Part shown: positions 13,117-25,625 of the stretch, in pieces
Layout of the letters: every line of letters begins with the position of its first letter
Position numbering within the stretch: position 1 is the first letter of the stretch
From: Jackrogersella multiformis
Taxonomy: Eukaryota; Ascomycota; Sordariomycetes; Xylariales; Hypoxylaceae
NCBI GenBank assembly: GCA_902806575.1
Contig: CADCXD010000018.1
Location: 2,790,001-2,854,000 of the forward strand
Direction of reading: 5' to 3'
Length of the DNA: 64,000 nt
Position numbers and translations under genes: made by a program
Notes under the pieces: model-generated
Database searches by the model: none
Told to the model about the DNA's origin: nothing
Seen by the model: the letters and a program-made list of their open reading frames with translations, nothing else

Positions 13117-15068
13117 ATGAGGAGTATTTTGTTTTCGAAGGACACTCGTCCTTCGACGAGAGAGCGTAATAGCACCATACCACCGTTCCCGAGACGGCAG
13201 ATGCTAGTTCTAGGTATGATAAGAATAACAAACCGCTCTAGTAATTCGGTAGGAATATTTGGTAGAACTCAAGCTGATATGCCGGAAACTAGCAATCTGT
13301 CGAATATGCGAACCAATTGCGTTCATGGGCATATTTCCGTATATCTACTTCATGATTGAGGATTTCAAAATCACCGAGGACAAGAGGAAAATCTCATTTT
13401 ACGCCGGCATGGTCACATCAGCCTTCACCTTCGCTGAATTCTCGACGGGTCTTCTATGGGGACGGCTTAGTGATAGAATTGGAAGGAAGCCAGTCTTGCT
13501 CACAGGTCTCATCGGTACCGCGATAAGCGTGTTGATATTCGGTTTCGCTCCCAACCTGACAGTTGCGCTCATCGCCAGAGCCGTGGGGGGACTTCTGAAT
13601 GGGTACGACAGCAATTTTGACCAGCTTGAAATCGTATACTAACGCCGAACTAGAAATATGGGCGTCCTTCAGACGACGGTGGCTGAATTAGTGACCGCCA
13701 AGGAGCATCAGCGTGAGTTGGCCTTGGCCGTTGGGTGCTCCAAACCGGATAGCTAATTGTGACAGCTCGGGCTTATACCATAATGCCAGTCGTATGGTGT
13801 CTAGGATCGATTATCGGTCCAATGATCGGTGGCGCGCTCGCCCGCCCGTGTATCAGTTATCCGGGTCTGTTCCCGCCTGGAACCATCTGGGATAGATATC
13901 CTTATCTACTTCCCAACCTTTTCAGCGCCCTCATCGTACTCGTTGGAGTTGTCAACGGGATTTTGTTTCTCGAGGAGACCCACGCCGAGAAGAAATTGAA
14001 GCCGGATCGAGGGCTGAAGCTTGGAAATTGGATTCTTTCGGGCCTGCCGATCTTTCGAAAATGCGCCGAACCGCGGGACGAGAAGTCGAAGATGGCCGAG
14101 ATGGAAGCCCAGCCGCTCCTTGACCACGATGAGCAGCTACCCGGGTATCAGACGAACGAGAATACCCCTGAAAACTCACCTCGCATCAGATCAGCCTCCG
14201 TGGCTTCGATTCCATGGGATTCGTTAGATCTTGAAAATGGACGTGGAGGCGCGAACCTTGGATTTTCTAGGATCTTCACCCGCCCAGTAATCATAAATAT
14301 TATCTCGTTCGGCATCTTAGCTTTGTAGGTTTTCCCACTGCCAAATCAAGGAATTGGGTATCACTAACATGGCCTCGAAGCCACACGATGACCTTCGATC
14401 AGCTGTTCCCTGTCTTCCTGAGCACTGCGCCGCCGGAGCATCCAATGCCGGTAAAGTTGCCTTTCCAGTTTGTCGACGGATTTGGGCTTGACAGCAAAAC
14501 GGTTGGTATCGTCTTGAGTGCTCAGGGGGCCTACCAGTTGGTCGTCAACATGTTCATAATTCCGCCAGTCTTGAAGTATTTTGGCGCGCGTCGGCTATTC
14601 CGTTTCTTGGTTATCGCCTACTTTTTGCTCTACTTGGTCACGCCGTATCTCGTGTTGTTGCCCGAGGAGTATCGGATGATAGGAGTTGGGATGGTGTTGG
14701 TTTGGAAATGCACATTTGCGAGCATGGCATACCCGAGTAATGCGATCCTAACTGCAGATTCGGCACCAAGCCATCTGGCTCTCGGCACTATCAACGGAGT
14801 AGCGGCATCGACAGCGAGCCTGTGCCGCGCGTTTGGCCCAACTATATCCGGTATCCTCTACGCCGTCGGTTTACAGTCAGGTTATTCGGGCCTGGCGTGG
14901 TGGTGCAGTGCTATAGTAGCTATTGGCGGCGCAGTTGTCGGACTTCAGATTCAAGAACTACCGAGCCACACCGACGACAAGGCTGTCCCCACGAACGATG
15001 CGGAAGCTGGTCAGCCAGAAAACACGCAGATCACAGGGCGAGCAGCCCCATCTGGATCGGAAACATAG
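13117..15068 (+). CDS. Major facilitator superfamily transporter (DHA1-like, 12 TM)
   Basis: Membrane H+-coupled transporter; the substrate cannot be read from sequence. Model: 13117-13213, 13293-13602, 13654-13712, 13766-14324, 14381-15068 (570 aa, TAG stop). The spliced N-terminus reads QMLVLAICRICEPIAFMGIF, the conserved opening of the fungal YCR023C/ZIFL-like branch. MFS motif A (GRLSDRIGRKP) is at about residues 89-99. KEHQPRAYTIMP sits at the exon 3/4 junction, and FHTMTFDQLFPVF at the exon 4/5 junction starts the second half. A hydrophilic loop of about 80 residues separates the two six-helix halves. The four introns are 51-79 nt, and each junction was fixed by restoring a conserved motif. 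It stands alone, over 4 kb from the next gene. Candidates are drug or metal/metabolite efflux; I would not choose between them. Confidence 0.9.
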
Positions 15069-17231
15069 ATCGGATTGGAGTTCATTCCTGGCTGATTTCA
15101 AGCCTTTGTTTGATTCTCATTTGGGATTCCAGGTAATACACGGAGCTTGGGAACATTCGGGTTATGACGTTTAATGACTTGTTCCTTTCTCGGCGCCGGA
15201 TCATCTCGCCTCATCATCTCGACATTTCTTAGCTTCATTTACGTCTCTGGTTTTGGGGAAAAGTTAATTCTACTTACACTACATAGATTGGGTTGGGCAA
15301 CTAGACTTATTTCTGTTTCCGAGGAAGGGAATTGCTGCGATACCTCTGTACAATGACACCAAAACGAAAAAGGTTTTCGGGAATCACACTGGGCAAGGAG
15401 TCACACCATCTCTTTTACAAGACGAAGAGAAAAAAACATCATGTACAAGGAAAGACAAAGTCAACGGGCATGGGAAAGGGGCGGGACAGGGCGGGATCGG
15501 AAAACTAACCGACGGGTTACTGCTATACCTTCTCCGGCATCATTCTTCGACGGTTGGGAGGGGGCCAAGGCGTTACAGATATGACATTTCCACATTCTTA
15601 TTATCTTTCGGGGGAGTATTGTTACAACTTTTGGGCACTTCACGGTTCTGGGCTTGTTATTTTTAGGGGCACAACGAAACACGAGGGCGCGTAGGATAGA
15701 TAGGGACTCGGGGAAGAGGCGTCTGACAGACGAGCCGGTCGTTCATATTAATTAAACCTATTCTTCCCGGCATATGATCTTCTCAGACTAAGTTGAATCG
15801 TCTAACGGGCAGGTATAACTAGCTCTTCGTTTGAATATGCTTCTGGCTAGGGATGTTACGAGCGTTTGAGGTACGAGTAGATCGTCATTTTAAAGATGCG
15901 TTAGGTATAGCATAACTCGTTCGGCAAATGCCATATACACCGGATAGGCAGGACATCGAAGGGGGCTCGCAACATGGTCAAATATGATAAACTAAGAATA
16001 CATGTATATGATAGTTTCCCCTTACCTTGATTTTCAGTCAGGGGATATCTGCCTAGGTACTTCTATTACGATATGGCCTATGACAATCTACGCTTTACAC
16101 CTGGCCCTCAATATTCCAACGAAATAATATGTGACATAGCACCGGGGGACATCACAAGGGTTACGTTGCTTACATCCAAGCCTATCCGTTGGGACGACGT
16201 CACAGCAACGTAGAGGTCCCCGTTCCAAACGACATGGTCTCGCACCAACAACATGTTCTCGAACTTCCCGGATGGCAGCCCCTTTCCAGATAGCTCGTAA
16301 GTAAAATTCTAGCTTACGTGTACACCTTCGAGGAAAAGGCCAAAGCTTTTTGGGCGGTCTATTCAACTGGCTTGTGCGGAGAATAAATTGCGGTGAAGTG
16401 GAAAACTTGCTAGGTTGCTAGTTTCAACCAAGCATATGTCTAGTTGGTGGATCAAAAGTTATGAGGCATGGTTATTCACGACTGTGGTGATTGAACCCTG
16501 TATTTACCTATGGATGAGTCTAGGAGTCTGAACATAGGAGTAGGTGAAGTACAATCCGGGCCAATCTAAAATAGGATATGTTGATGTTTGAATCTAGGCC
16601 CAAGGTCAGTACACTCGACATAGCGGTCAACTAGAATGTGTGTTTTCTAGCTATCGAGTCTTGCCTACCTAGCTCAGGTTTCGTCCCTTCCCTTATACGT
16701 GAAGATTGGCCTTCGTCTTCTAGCGTGGCCTTTTAGACTTGAGGTCTTTCTGTTGCCGTTTTGCCTTTCGACGTGATTGCTAGAAAGTCAAGGTCAGATA
16801 CGATTCTACGAATCATCTTGTACTTATTATATGGGTTGAAATGGAGAAGAAGATTCACCTTAACAGCGTCGTGGACATCATGAGCGATGGTCGTCCCATT
16901 AGCTTGAGCTCGTAATCGATGTCTCGTGACTATGTACGAAGCACGATGTAGGTCCCGCCCCGTCCACTTTAGCTTGTCCACTTAAGCGGCAAGAGTTAAT
17001 AATTACTTCTTTAGGTAAAGGTTCTAGATGCTTCAAGCGTGCTTCAAGAGTAACCCGATTAGGAATATCTAAACCCCAAGACAGGCCAAGAAGGGGGAAA
17101 CGGAATACTCAATTTTGCATACTGGCACGTTCAGGATCCGGATGAGACTGGCGATGAAGCACCATCAAAAACCAAGTTTGGACCTCATCAGTTGTAGCGT
17201 CTTTGCCTGGGACGTTGTCGACAATGTCCTT

Positions 17232-17435
17232 CTAAGACTCAGCGAGGTACTGCTTCTGCTCATCGGTCAATGCTCGTCGGATCTTGCGCTTCTGGAGGGT
17301 AGAGTGCCCGCAAGATTGGTTGCGATTCATATCTTTCACAGAACGAGTGTTGGGATTCGAAGAATATGAGGAGGGAAAATGGCGTGACGGTGGTAGTATT
17401 ATTGGAAGAACATAGGTGCCGCCGATGAAAGCCAT
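17232..17435 (-). CDS. Small open frame, 67 codons, unknown; open again after its TAG
   Basis: ATG at 17435, TAG at 17234-17232. The product is unrecognised: an aliphatic N-terminus, a Ser/Asn-rich middle and a basic segment (KRKIRRALTDEQKQYLAES) that looks more like a protein than random translation. After the TAG the same frame stays open for 41 codons (KDIVDNVPGKDATTDEVQTW and on) to a TGA near 17109. It may be a real small gene, an eroded gene with a nonsense codon, or chance. No intron or family supports it. Confidence 0.3.
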   Translation of the reverse strand: MAFIGGTYVLPIILPPSRHFPSSYSSNPNTRSVKDMNRNQSCGHSTLQKRKIRRALTDEQKQYLAES

Positions 17436-18723
17436 TGGTGCGAGTGTATAGTTGCTGGATACCTAGCTTTAAATGCAGATAGGGTTATGGTATAAGATAT
17501 TGGTTGGGAGAGTCGAGTGGATGGACTTTGGTAGCCCAATTCCTTATCGTGAAGCTGCAAAGTGAAGTTGCAAAAATTTAGAGCTAAGAAAAAGGGCAGT
17601 TTCCACTCCTTTTATCCCTTTTAATAGTCTACGTAAATTGTCGGAAAGCTCGACTCTAATCTATTAAACATATAAGCAAGCACTTATTATTAGGTACCTA
17701 CCTAAGGTAGGTAGTTAAAGGCAAGAACGCAGAACAACGCTTTTCGTATATGTAGTACCAAGTAACCTAAATATGTAAGCAGCCACACTTAATATATCTT
17801 ACTCTCATGATTGGAGGAAACGACTTCTCCTAAGTAAGGTTCTTGGTAGTTCGAGGTCCCAATCATTACAACAGAACAAACCTGCAGTGAATATTTTGTG
17901 TCTATTGCCGGAGTTGAGTACCTAGGTAGGTATGTATATCAATAGATGGGCTGATAGTCATTCCATGGTACTATCGGCACATTCGAGAATTCATGTCGTG
18001 AAACATGTCACATAAACGGTACTCATATACTGCCAGTGCCAGGTATCCCGATAGGAGATTGATAGATGTAAGCTTCGTAGGCGTAGTCTGCTATGCACCT
18101 TGACCTGAAAAGTCACTATCATGAACTTCTGTTATCAACTAATAGATAAAGAATGTGGAAGTTTACCTGTTTACATATTTAAATGTCGAGATTGAGTAAG
18201 GAGGAATTGTATAGTTTATGTTGTCTCAACATCGCCATCCAGTCTTTTATTACCTACCTAGGTAAGTAGTTATATAATTAGCATTGGAAAAATAGCTAAT
18301 ATAGAAATGTAACATAGGTACAACCCCGAAGGTATTTCTTCCAATGCGGGGATGGAGTTTTGATATCGGATTTCTGTTAATCGAATATCTACCTAGGTAC
18401 CGAGGTAGGTAGCTATGCGCCAAGTACCCGGATGCTCAGAGCTTGGTTCAAAATAATTTAGCAAGTTTATGTAAAAAGCTGATTGGATCGTAGTTCGACC
18501 TAGCTCACTTCTGGAAGTTGTAGCGATGCGGGCGTGTGGAACAGAAGTGGGGTTTGTGGGGGTAAGTTCATGGTTATTAGAAGTCTCGTAGAAATGCGAG
18601 CTAAATCCTACCGGTTCTTGCTTCTAACGAGTAGGATCCATGATATCCATAGGGAGTTCGTTAGTGTCTCGGAAATCTAGGTACATATCTGGTAGCTTAT
18701 CAGTAAAACATTCAGCTGCTGAC

Positions 18724-18755
18724 GAAAAAAGGAAAAGAAAAAGAAAAAGAAAAAG
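18724..18755. repeat. A-rich (AAAAAG)n tract
   Basis: About five near-perfect AAAAAG/GAAAAA units on the plus strand; simple microsatellite. Confidence 0.8.
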
Positions 18756-19512
18756 GCGAAACCCCAAAATTGATATAGAGATAAAAGATAACCCCTAACT
18801 AAAAAAAACTCCAATTGCTCGAAAGTATTTGCTTTTGTTTTGCTTTAATCAGTTATAATCAGCTATAACCTAGCAGTGACGTCGTGGGTAGTGTGAAGCA
18901 CCTGGCCATTGAATATTGGAACCTTGTCAGCTGGAGAATCTCATCTGGCAGGAGCAAAAGATCCGGGTCTACCTACCTACCTGGCTTACTACCTAACCTA
19001 AGAGGAGTTGCATGCAGGAAGGAGTGACCCTGCCCTGTCTGCCTCCGCCGTCCCTCCCGCCGCCGAAGTCCGTTTTAGAAATCCCATCAACCTTTTAACA
19101 ACATTTCCATCTCAGCCTCCTCGAGCCTTGCGACCCTTGACGCCCACGCTCCGCTGAAATGACAGTACACGCATCGTCATAGCTTTGGTACATTGTAATT
19201 CCTATATTATTTTTTAATACCATATTCCTTCGGTCGGCTCCATTAGACCACCTTAGCGCCCTTGCATTTCGCGTCCTTGAGCTCTTAGGTGCATTCTTTG
19301 ATTACCTAGGTAGCTAGCTATATTTCACTCAGTCGAGCTCGGCGATGGAGCGGGGAATATTTGATTAGGTATTTCGAGTAGCCGCCCGAGTCCATCATAG
19401 CTCAGCCGAGAACATCCTAGTTGGCGCAACCCAACAACACTTGTTCGCGCCTCTTGTGGCGAAGTCGGACGACATTCTGCCAATCTCCGCGACTGGCGAC
19501 ATTCGCTTGCAG

Positions 19513-22500
19513 ATGGATTTGGACCTCGGCGCCATGCCACCGCGCTCACCGCCGTCGCCGGATCCGCATCCTTCGAAACGTCAACGTGCCTCGTCTCCCG
19601 ATAAGGACTCGCCTTCGTCGAGAACTGATGGTCCTACCTCTCCCACCACCGAACAGTCATCCCATGATGGCGCTGGTCAAGCCTCCAAGATTGGACAGTC
19701 TAGCAGCTTCCGAAACGTCAGCGCATGCAATCGATGTCGGTTGCGCAAGAACAGATGCGACCAGAAGCTGCCTAGCTGCGCCAGCTGTGAGAAGGCCAGG
19801 GTCGCCTGTGTTGGCTATGACCCTATAACGAAGAGAGAGATCCCGCGCAGGTCAGTTCCCTATCAAGTATATATCAAGTATATCCCGTGTCGTTGATTTA
19901 TCTAGTCGCGAGGCTGATGCTCTTCCTTAGCTATGTCTATTACCTCGAAACTCGGGTCGACCAATTGGAAGCCCTGCTTCGTCGCAACAACATCCAATTC
20001 CCACCTTCTGATAATCTCGAATATTGTTCGCGTCCTGGAGCCGATGGTGGTCTCGGAAGGTCACCCACGGATGGCGCACCCTCGGCTGTTGCTGTAATCA
20101 CGGAATCCTCGAGTAGTGCGAAAACACATAAGAACAGTGACGAGATAGAAAAACCGACTAAGACAGTGAGACATGGTGGCGGGGGACAAAGACATCTCGG
20201 ATCTGCTAACGGAATATCGTTTGCGCGTGTGGTATTTGCCGCTGTTCAGTCTTCCGTTGGAGACCAGAAGTCGAGCTCCGACAAGACCGGAGTCCGGCCG
20301 TATAAACCTATTGCCGGGAACGGAGCTGCCGCCGCCTCAAGCACGTCAATGCGTGATTCCTTCTTCGGCCTCCATACCCGACCCACTATCAGACCAGCCG
20401 AGTTCCCTCCCAGAGACCTAGCTATCAAATTGGTGGAATTGTATTTCGAACACGCCAACCCGCAGATACCCGTTCTCCATCGAGATGACTTCATGCGGAT
20501 GTTTGACCGTGCATATGCTGAAGAAGGCAAAGTACGAGGACCGAAAGAACTCTATATGTTAAATATGGTATATGCAATCGGAGGTGGTATCATTATGGAT
20601 GCACAGACGACGTCTGCTAAAGTAGGCGGCGAGGAGAAGAAACAAGCCCAGCCTGAAGAATATCACGCGAGTGCTGTCGTTCATTTGGAAGCCTGCCTGA
20701 GTAATAGCGGTGGGGGGTTAGAGGAGCTTCAGGCCGTTTTGCTCCTAGCAAACTTTGCTCTACTTCGCCCAGTTCCGCCTGGATTGTGGTACGTATTGCC
20801 GATCTCACAAACTCATGCTTTAGAAAGCAACATTTTGACATAGAAACTAGGTATATTGTTGGTGTTGCTGTGAGGTTGGCAGTCGACCTTGGTCTTCACT
20901 ATGAAGATGGAAAAGATATCGAATTCGACCTGGGCGGATCTTTGACTAACTCCAAGGCTGAGGAGTCGAGTGACAAACGAGAAGCCTACCAACGTGAAAG
21001 AGGGAGGCGAGAGTTTACCCGCGACCTTAGAAGACGGCTTTGGTGGTGCGCTTATTCCTTTGACCGACTTGTTAGCACCTGTGTTGGGCGACCATTTGGT
21101 GTGTCAGATCAAGTGATCACGACCGAATTTCCCTCCATGTTAGATGACCGCTACATCACCCATGCGGGCTTTATTGGACTTCCAGCAGAAGGCGAGCCTA
21201 CGTACAAAATTGTAGCCAAGCACTACTTTCGACTTCGGCTGCTACAGTCTGAGATTTTGCAGGTTTTGCAATATCAACAAACCCAGATGGCGAGGTTCAA
21301 TGGCCAGAACAACAGAAACGAGTATATGCATACTCAACTTCCATCGCCTTTCTTGCAAAAGTTTGATTCTTTCAGGAACTGGCGAAGGAATATTGATGAA
21401 CGACTATATGAGTGGAAGAATTCGGCACCAACAAAACAGGATTCGGGTGTCGCATTTTCACCCGAATTCCTAGAGCTAAACTACTGGCAGGCTATCATTA
21501 TGCTCTATCGACAGAGCTTAAGCGTGCCGGCCATGTTTGAAGGCGAATATAACACCTCGAAAGAAGTTAATAGCCCGTCGATATACGCTGCCGAGTCAAG
21601 GGAAGATGAAGAGAGAGTATACGTCAAGGTTGCTGAAGCAGGCCAGAAGATTCTGCGTTTATATAGACAACTACATTTGGTGGGCCTTGTCAACTACACA
21701 TATTTGGCCACACACCACCTTTTCATGGCTGGAATTTCTTATCTTTACGCAATTTGGCATTCACATGTCGTCCGAAGCCGGCTTGTAAGTGTTAGGGTCG
21801 GATATTTAAACCTATGCAACTAACATGGCTATAGACGATGGATGAAGTTGATTTCACGATATTAGCAGCTACTTCAGTTTTCACCGACCTTATCGAGAAA
21901 TGTCCACCAGCAGAGGCTTGCCGAGATGCCTTCGATCGAACTGCAAGAGCAACTGTCAAAATGGCGAATTCCACCGGTGGTTTCGGACAGGTACTACATC
22001 GAAACAAGCGCTCGTCAAGGAACGGCAACGAAAGAGGTGACTATATCAATGCCAGAGAGGCCACGGCCAACCGACACAAAGCTCATCATTCTGGGTCCCG
22101 GACCACATCGTCATATACTACCCCGGGGCAGGAAAGTTACAACTCGCATGAAACGCCATCCCATATGGGTTCTATACAAGGATCGGGGCAATCTAGCGGG
22201 TTCCGTCTTTCCATGCCTACCATCAAGACAGAACAGGATGGGTACTCAATGCTGCGTTCTATGCCGCAATCGAACCTTAGCACGGGCAGCATCTCTGATG
22301 GCGCCTCGCTTCCTGATAACTCGGCCATAGATCCCGTCCTCCTACCTTCTCCCGCTGCGCACACTAACTCCCCCGTGTCCGTCAATAGTTTAACGCCGCA
22401 ATCCAATCAGGGACAACAATATCCCCAGAATACTGGAAACTCGAATTTCAACATGCTTAGGTCACCGGCGAGCAACTTCACACCTGGAGGGATCAACTAT

Positions 22501-22695
22501 TCAGACCTGCAGGGTATGGACTTCCTTCAAGGCATCCAGGAACAACCGAACGCGGACGGCTTGATCAATACGGACATGCAGATGGATATGGGCTTTGGCC
22601 TGGGCTGGGAGGGAATGCATCACGACTTCAGCGATGGACAGCAAGTCGATCTCTTTGACGGGTTCTTCTTTGGAGGACAGCAGGGGGGTGGTTAA
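19513..22695 (+). CDS. Zn2Cys6 transcription factor, Ppr1/UaY type
   Basis: Nuclear regulator with a binuclear zinc cluster and a middle homology (Fungal_trans) domain. Model: 19513-19850, 19931-20788, 20851-21784, 21835-22695 (996 aa, TAA). Residues 72-99 read ACNRCRLRKNRCDQKLPSCA...CEKARVAC, followed by DPITKREIPRSYVYYLETRV and a short leucine-rich coiled coil. This cluster-linker arrangement is that of yeast Ppr1 and Aspergillus UaY (pyrimidine and purine regulators). Many fungal paralogues share it, so I do not assign a pathway. The first intron interrupts IPR/SYVYYLE; the second restores GLWYIVGVAVRLAVDLGLHYED, the core of the regulatory domain. The C-terminal 250 residues are Gln/Asn/Ser/Gly-rich, probably an activation region. 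The ATG at 19513 is the first in the open frame. Confidence 0.88.
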
Positions 22696-24131
22696 TGAAG
22701 ATTAAAAGACTACAAACCGAAAAACGAGCATCAGCTTCGATATAGGGACGATCTACGTCGATTACGGAGTCCAGGGCTTTATGTTGGACGATTTTTCAGC
22801 GTGTTACTACTTATTTTAAATTTAAATGTGGCCACGAGGAATGGACTGGTAGTTATTTATTAGGTGAGACCTCCAGTCGCGGAGCGGACGAGGCACCTAT
22901 TTCAACATACCAATGCGTCGAGAGCTTCCCTTTGTATCATAATATTCTAATACCCCCTTATTCTGATGACTTACGTCCGCCATGTACGTACGGGGAAGAC
23001 AAAAAGAAGGGAGAAGAAGACGAAGAAGGAGAAGAGAAAAACAGGCTCTTGGTAGAATAGGGGTGACGTGGATCTAGAGCCGACGAGGGGCGGAGATCGA
23101 GGTTTCTTCAACTCGATCATGATGGATCGATGTCTTCTTCGAATAGGGTTTAAATACACTCCTTTTGCGCCTTGCTCCACTGGAAATATAAGGCTGTTTG
23201 GTTCCTAGGAAGGTTGAATATCTACCTCCTAACCTATGGTCTTATCCTCAGCCTCGTCATCGCCCGTTCTACCTTGATTAATCACTGCTGGGTCATATTG
23301 ATGAGTTCTTTGGAATACACATTCGAAGAAGCTTTTATCTTCTAAGTGTGGAGACTAAGGCTCAGAGTTAAAATAACTGTATAGCTCCGTTTATAGTGCT
23401 ATACAAAACGTTATCTACTCATTGTGAAATACCACTCTAGTACAGCGGCTCTTAAGCTACGAGGAAGTTACATGGTATAACGGTTAGCTTGTTAAGGTAC
23501 GTCCAATCATGATTTAAGTTAATACCTAGTGATAGTTGTATATTATATATCTCTAAGTATATAATATCTTCCGATTCGTATAAAACAGACTGGAGCTCAA
23601 CGAGATTTCCGGTTTTGAAAGCTTCCAAGTTATACCGTTTTAATTCGTCACTCTTGAATCTGCTCGCGCTAGGATAAGGGGACTACGATTCTCACATATA
23701 GCTATAATTACCTAGTTCATATAAATAAAAGGAAGTACCAGTATTCAGCTTCCCATTCATCCCCCTTCAGAGAAATAACACTAAACAGTACTATCATACA
23801 GTAGGCGTCGGATGTAAACCCTACGTAAACGCAACATGGGATAAACAAACATTAGCCGAGGTCCAAAACAGCCAACCCGTACCAAAACACATTATCAACT
23901 GTATCGTATACTTCCTTACCAACTTTGGTCCCCTGATTACTGAAACTCGTTGATAATTAGGTTAATAAGTCTAGGTGCGATAACGTCCTCGTGCTGCTGA
24001 TAATAACGCACACGCGTACATCCAATAACAGACATTAAAAGATGGTGGAAGTTCTCATCTGATAATCCATGCTGCCACCGCCACCACCCTAAACCATGAA
24101 GTGAAAATAGGCCTTATATTGAGTTGACGGT
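22696..24131. other. Spacer of 1.4 kb
   Basis: Holds the 3' region of the Zn2Cys6 gene, a purine-rich stretch at 22994-23041 and AT-rich sequence. Bases 23470-23490 resemble a tRNA D-arm but no anticodon or T arm follows. I see no gene. Confidence 0.5.
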
Positions 24132-24875
24132 TTAGACCTTCGTAATTACGATTCTGGGAATACCGTCGGCTGTGCCGGGTTCAATTTCCTCCGTAGCTTC
24201 CACTGTCTTCCTGTCCGTACCAGTATATCCGGTTGCTTGCGGCCATGGGCGTTCGCTGTTATCGCCCTTGGTCTCGTCGGCTGTGTCGAACTCTGTGTGT
24301 TCCAAGTTGCTAAGCATGCCGCGCGTTGCTATGTTCTCCATCCCCGGTCCCCGACTAATTCGTCCGAAAAGATTCGGTGGCAGCAATTCAGCCACGCCCG
24401 TATCCCAAAAATGCATATTCTTTTCTAGGCGCAGTCGGTTGCTTATATTTGGAAATATGTGGGTTTGATCTGGGGGGTAACGGGGAACACCCCGATCTAG
24501 GTTTTTGTAGAAAGGCAGTACCGGGTTATCCTGCATGTCAGTTTTGACTGAGTCGTCGGTTTCATCGGTAGGGGTTTTTTCTTTTCGCTGAAATAATTCT
24601 ACGTTGGACTGGTATGAAGGCGACTGATATGAAGGCATTGATTGTCTATTTGCAAGCCCGGATGCCCGGCTATGACTATTCGAGTTCGAAACGTAGTCGT
24701 CGGATGTGGGCTGGTCGTCACCCTTGTACGATAGTTGGATCAACTCAATTAAGACGTTTCCAGCTTTACGGCCGCACTGCTTCGCAATACGGCTAGCTAT
24801 ATTTCGCAGGTTGATTTCATGAAGGCTAACTTTGAGTTTGTTTGGGGTGAGGAGAGTAATTAGCCTCGAAGCACC
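24132..24875 (-). other. 247-codon open frame directly downstream of, and in frame with, the SigF-like gene
   Basis: On the minus strand the frame of the SigF-like gene stays open after its TAG (24878-24876) for 247 codons, to the stop at 24132. The translation starts GASRLITLLTPNKLKVSLHE and is protein-like throughout, with a Ser/Gln/Tyr-rich middle and an acidic, Thr-rich C-terminus ending IPRIVITKV. The first in-frame ATG after the TAG is far inside, at MPSYQSPSYQ (about 24638). It could be a C-terminal extension of the upstream gene cut off by a nonsense mutation or sequencing error, a readthrough extension, an exon reached by a splice I cannot see, or a separate gene starting late. Confidence 0.5.
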
Positions 24876-25625
24876 CTATTGCTCCTTTTTGATGGCTGTG
24901 CTGTCCAGCCCGAGGATACGCTCCCTGAGCACAACGATAGGTTTTCCGAGTACTAGGACGCCCACCGAGCAAACAATCGTTGCATAGAGCTGCCACGCGG
25001 CCCAAAGCAGTGAGGCACCCCAGGGTGCTATGAATTTCAGGAATTCATATATTTGGTAGTGATCCTCTTGGCCCTTGATAAAATATAGCTTGGCCGGCTG
25101 GTGGGTGAGCGACAAGTCGGTGTTATCGGGACCTGGTGTCTCGGCATTGAGGATCGGCTTGTGAGACTGATCGGTAGATTTGCGTTGTAGCTCTAGAACC
25201 GTTACTAGCTTCACGTTGGCCTGCCACAGAGAGAACGGTACGAACCACAGCGTGAAGGTCTGATGGATCGAGACGTATAGTAGATTAGTCTTCTTGTCGA
25301 AGCCTAGATGCGTTAGTAAGTAACTAAATCAAGTAAAAGTTTTGTTCATAGCATAGGTCGACTTACTAGTTGAGACGATCTCAAGCTTGATATCCGGGCT
25401 CAAGGTACGGTACCATTGGTAGATGAAGAAGATAAAATGGCGGGAGTTTACAATCTGGTTCGTGAAGGGGATCTTGTAGTCGCCGAAGGATGGGACGCGG
25501 CAGAAAGGGTGTATGAAGTACGCATTAGGTAGGAAATAATCCTGTAGAGCATCAAATTGATCCTGGCGCGAATGCACCGTGAGAGAGCGGATGACGTGTT
25601 GAATCTGATCTTCGGGATCGTCCAT
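24876..25625 (-). CDS. SigF-like NTF2-fold domain membrane protein
   Basis: Conserved fungal protein of unknown biochemical role with an NTF2-like fold and a C-terminal membrane anchor. Model on the minus strand: 25625-25367 and 25303-24876 (228 aa, TAG). Exon 1 starts MDDPEDQIQHVIRSLT and carries FIHPFCRVPSFGDYK and a RHFIFFIYQWYRTLSPDIKLEI block; the 63-nt intron joins IVSTSFDKKTNLLYVSIHQTF. The order matches what I know of fungal SigF-like NTF2-like domain proteins. A hydrophobic helix (about residues 181-206, WGASLLWAAWQLYATIVCSV) would place it in an endomembrane, followed by a basic tail. The odd feature is that the frame remains open for 247 codons after the TAG (see 24132-24875). Confidence 0.8.

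Larger units (their letters stand above)
15069..19512. other. 4.4 kb spacer between the MFS gene and a Zn2Cys6 gene
   Basis: Mostly non-coding. It holds scattered CCTAGG palindromes (near 17700, 17925, 18255 and 18395), an A-rich hexamer tract near 18730, and one short minus-strand open frame (17232-17435) listed separately. The last few hundred bases before 19513 are presumably promoter and 5' UTR of the downstream regulator. No RNA gene seen. Confidence 0.55.

Noticed and set aside
13117..22695. Secondary-metabolite cluster (MFS transporter plus Zn2Cys6 regulators)
   Set aside because: There is no polyketide synthase, NRPS, terpene synthase, P450 or other tailoring enzyme between or next to them.
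23468..23545. tRNA D-arm-like CATGGTATAACGGTTAGC
   Set aside because: Only the D-arm resemblance is present; the next 60 nt show no anticodon stem-loop or GTTCRA T loop.
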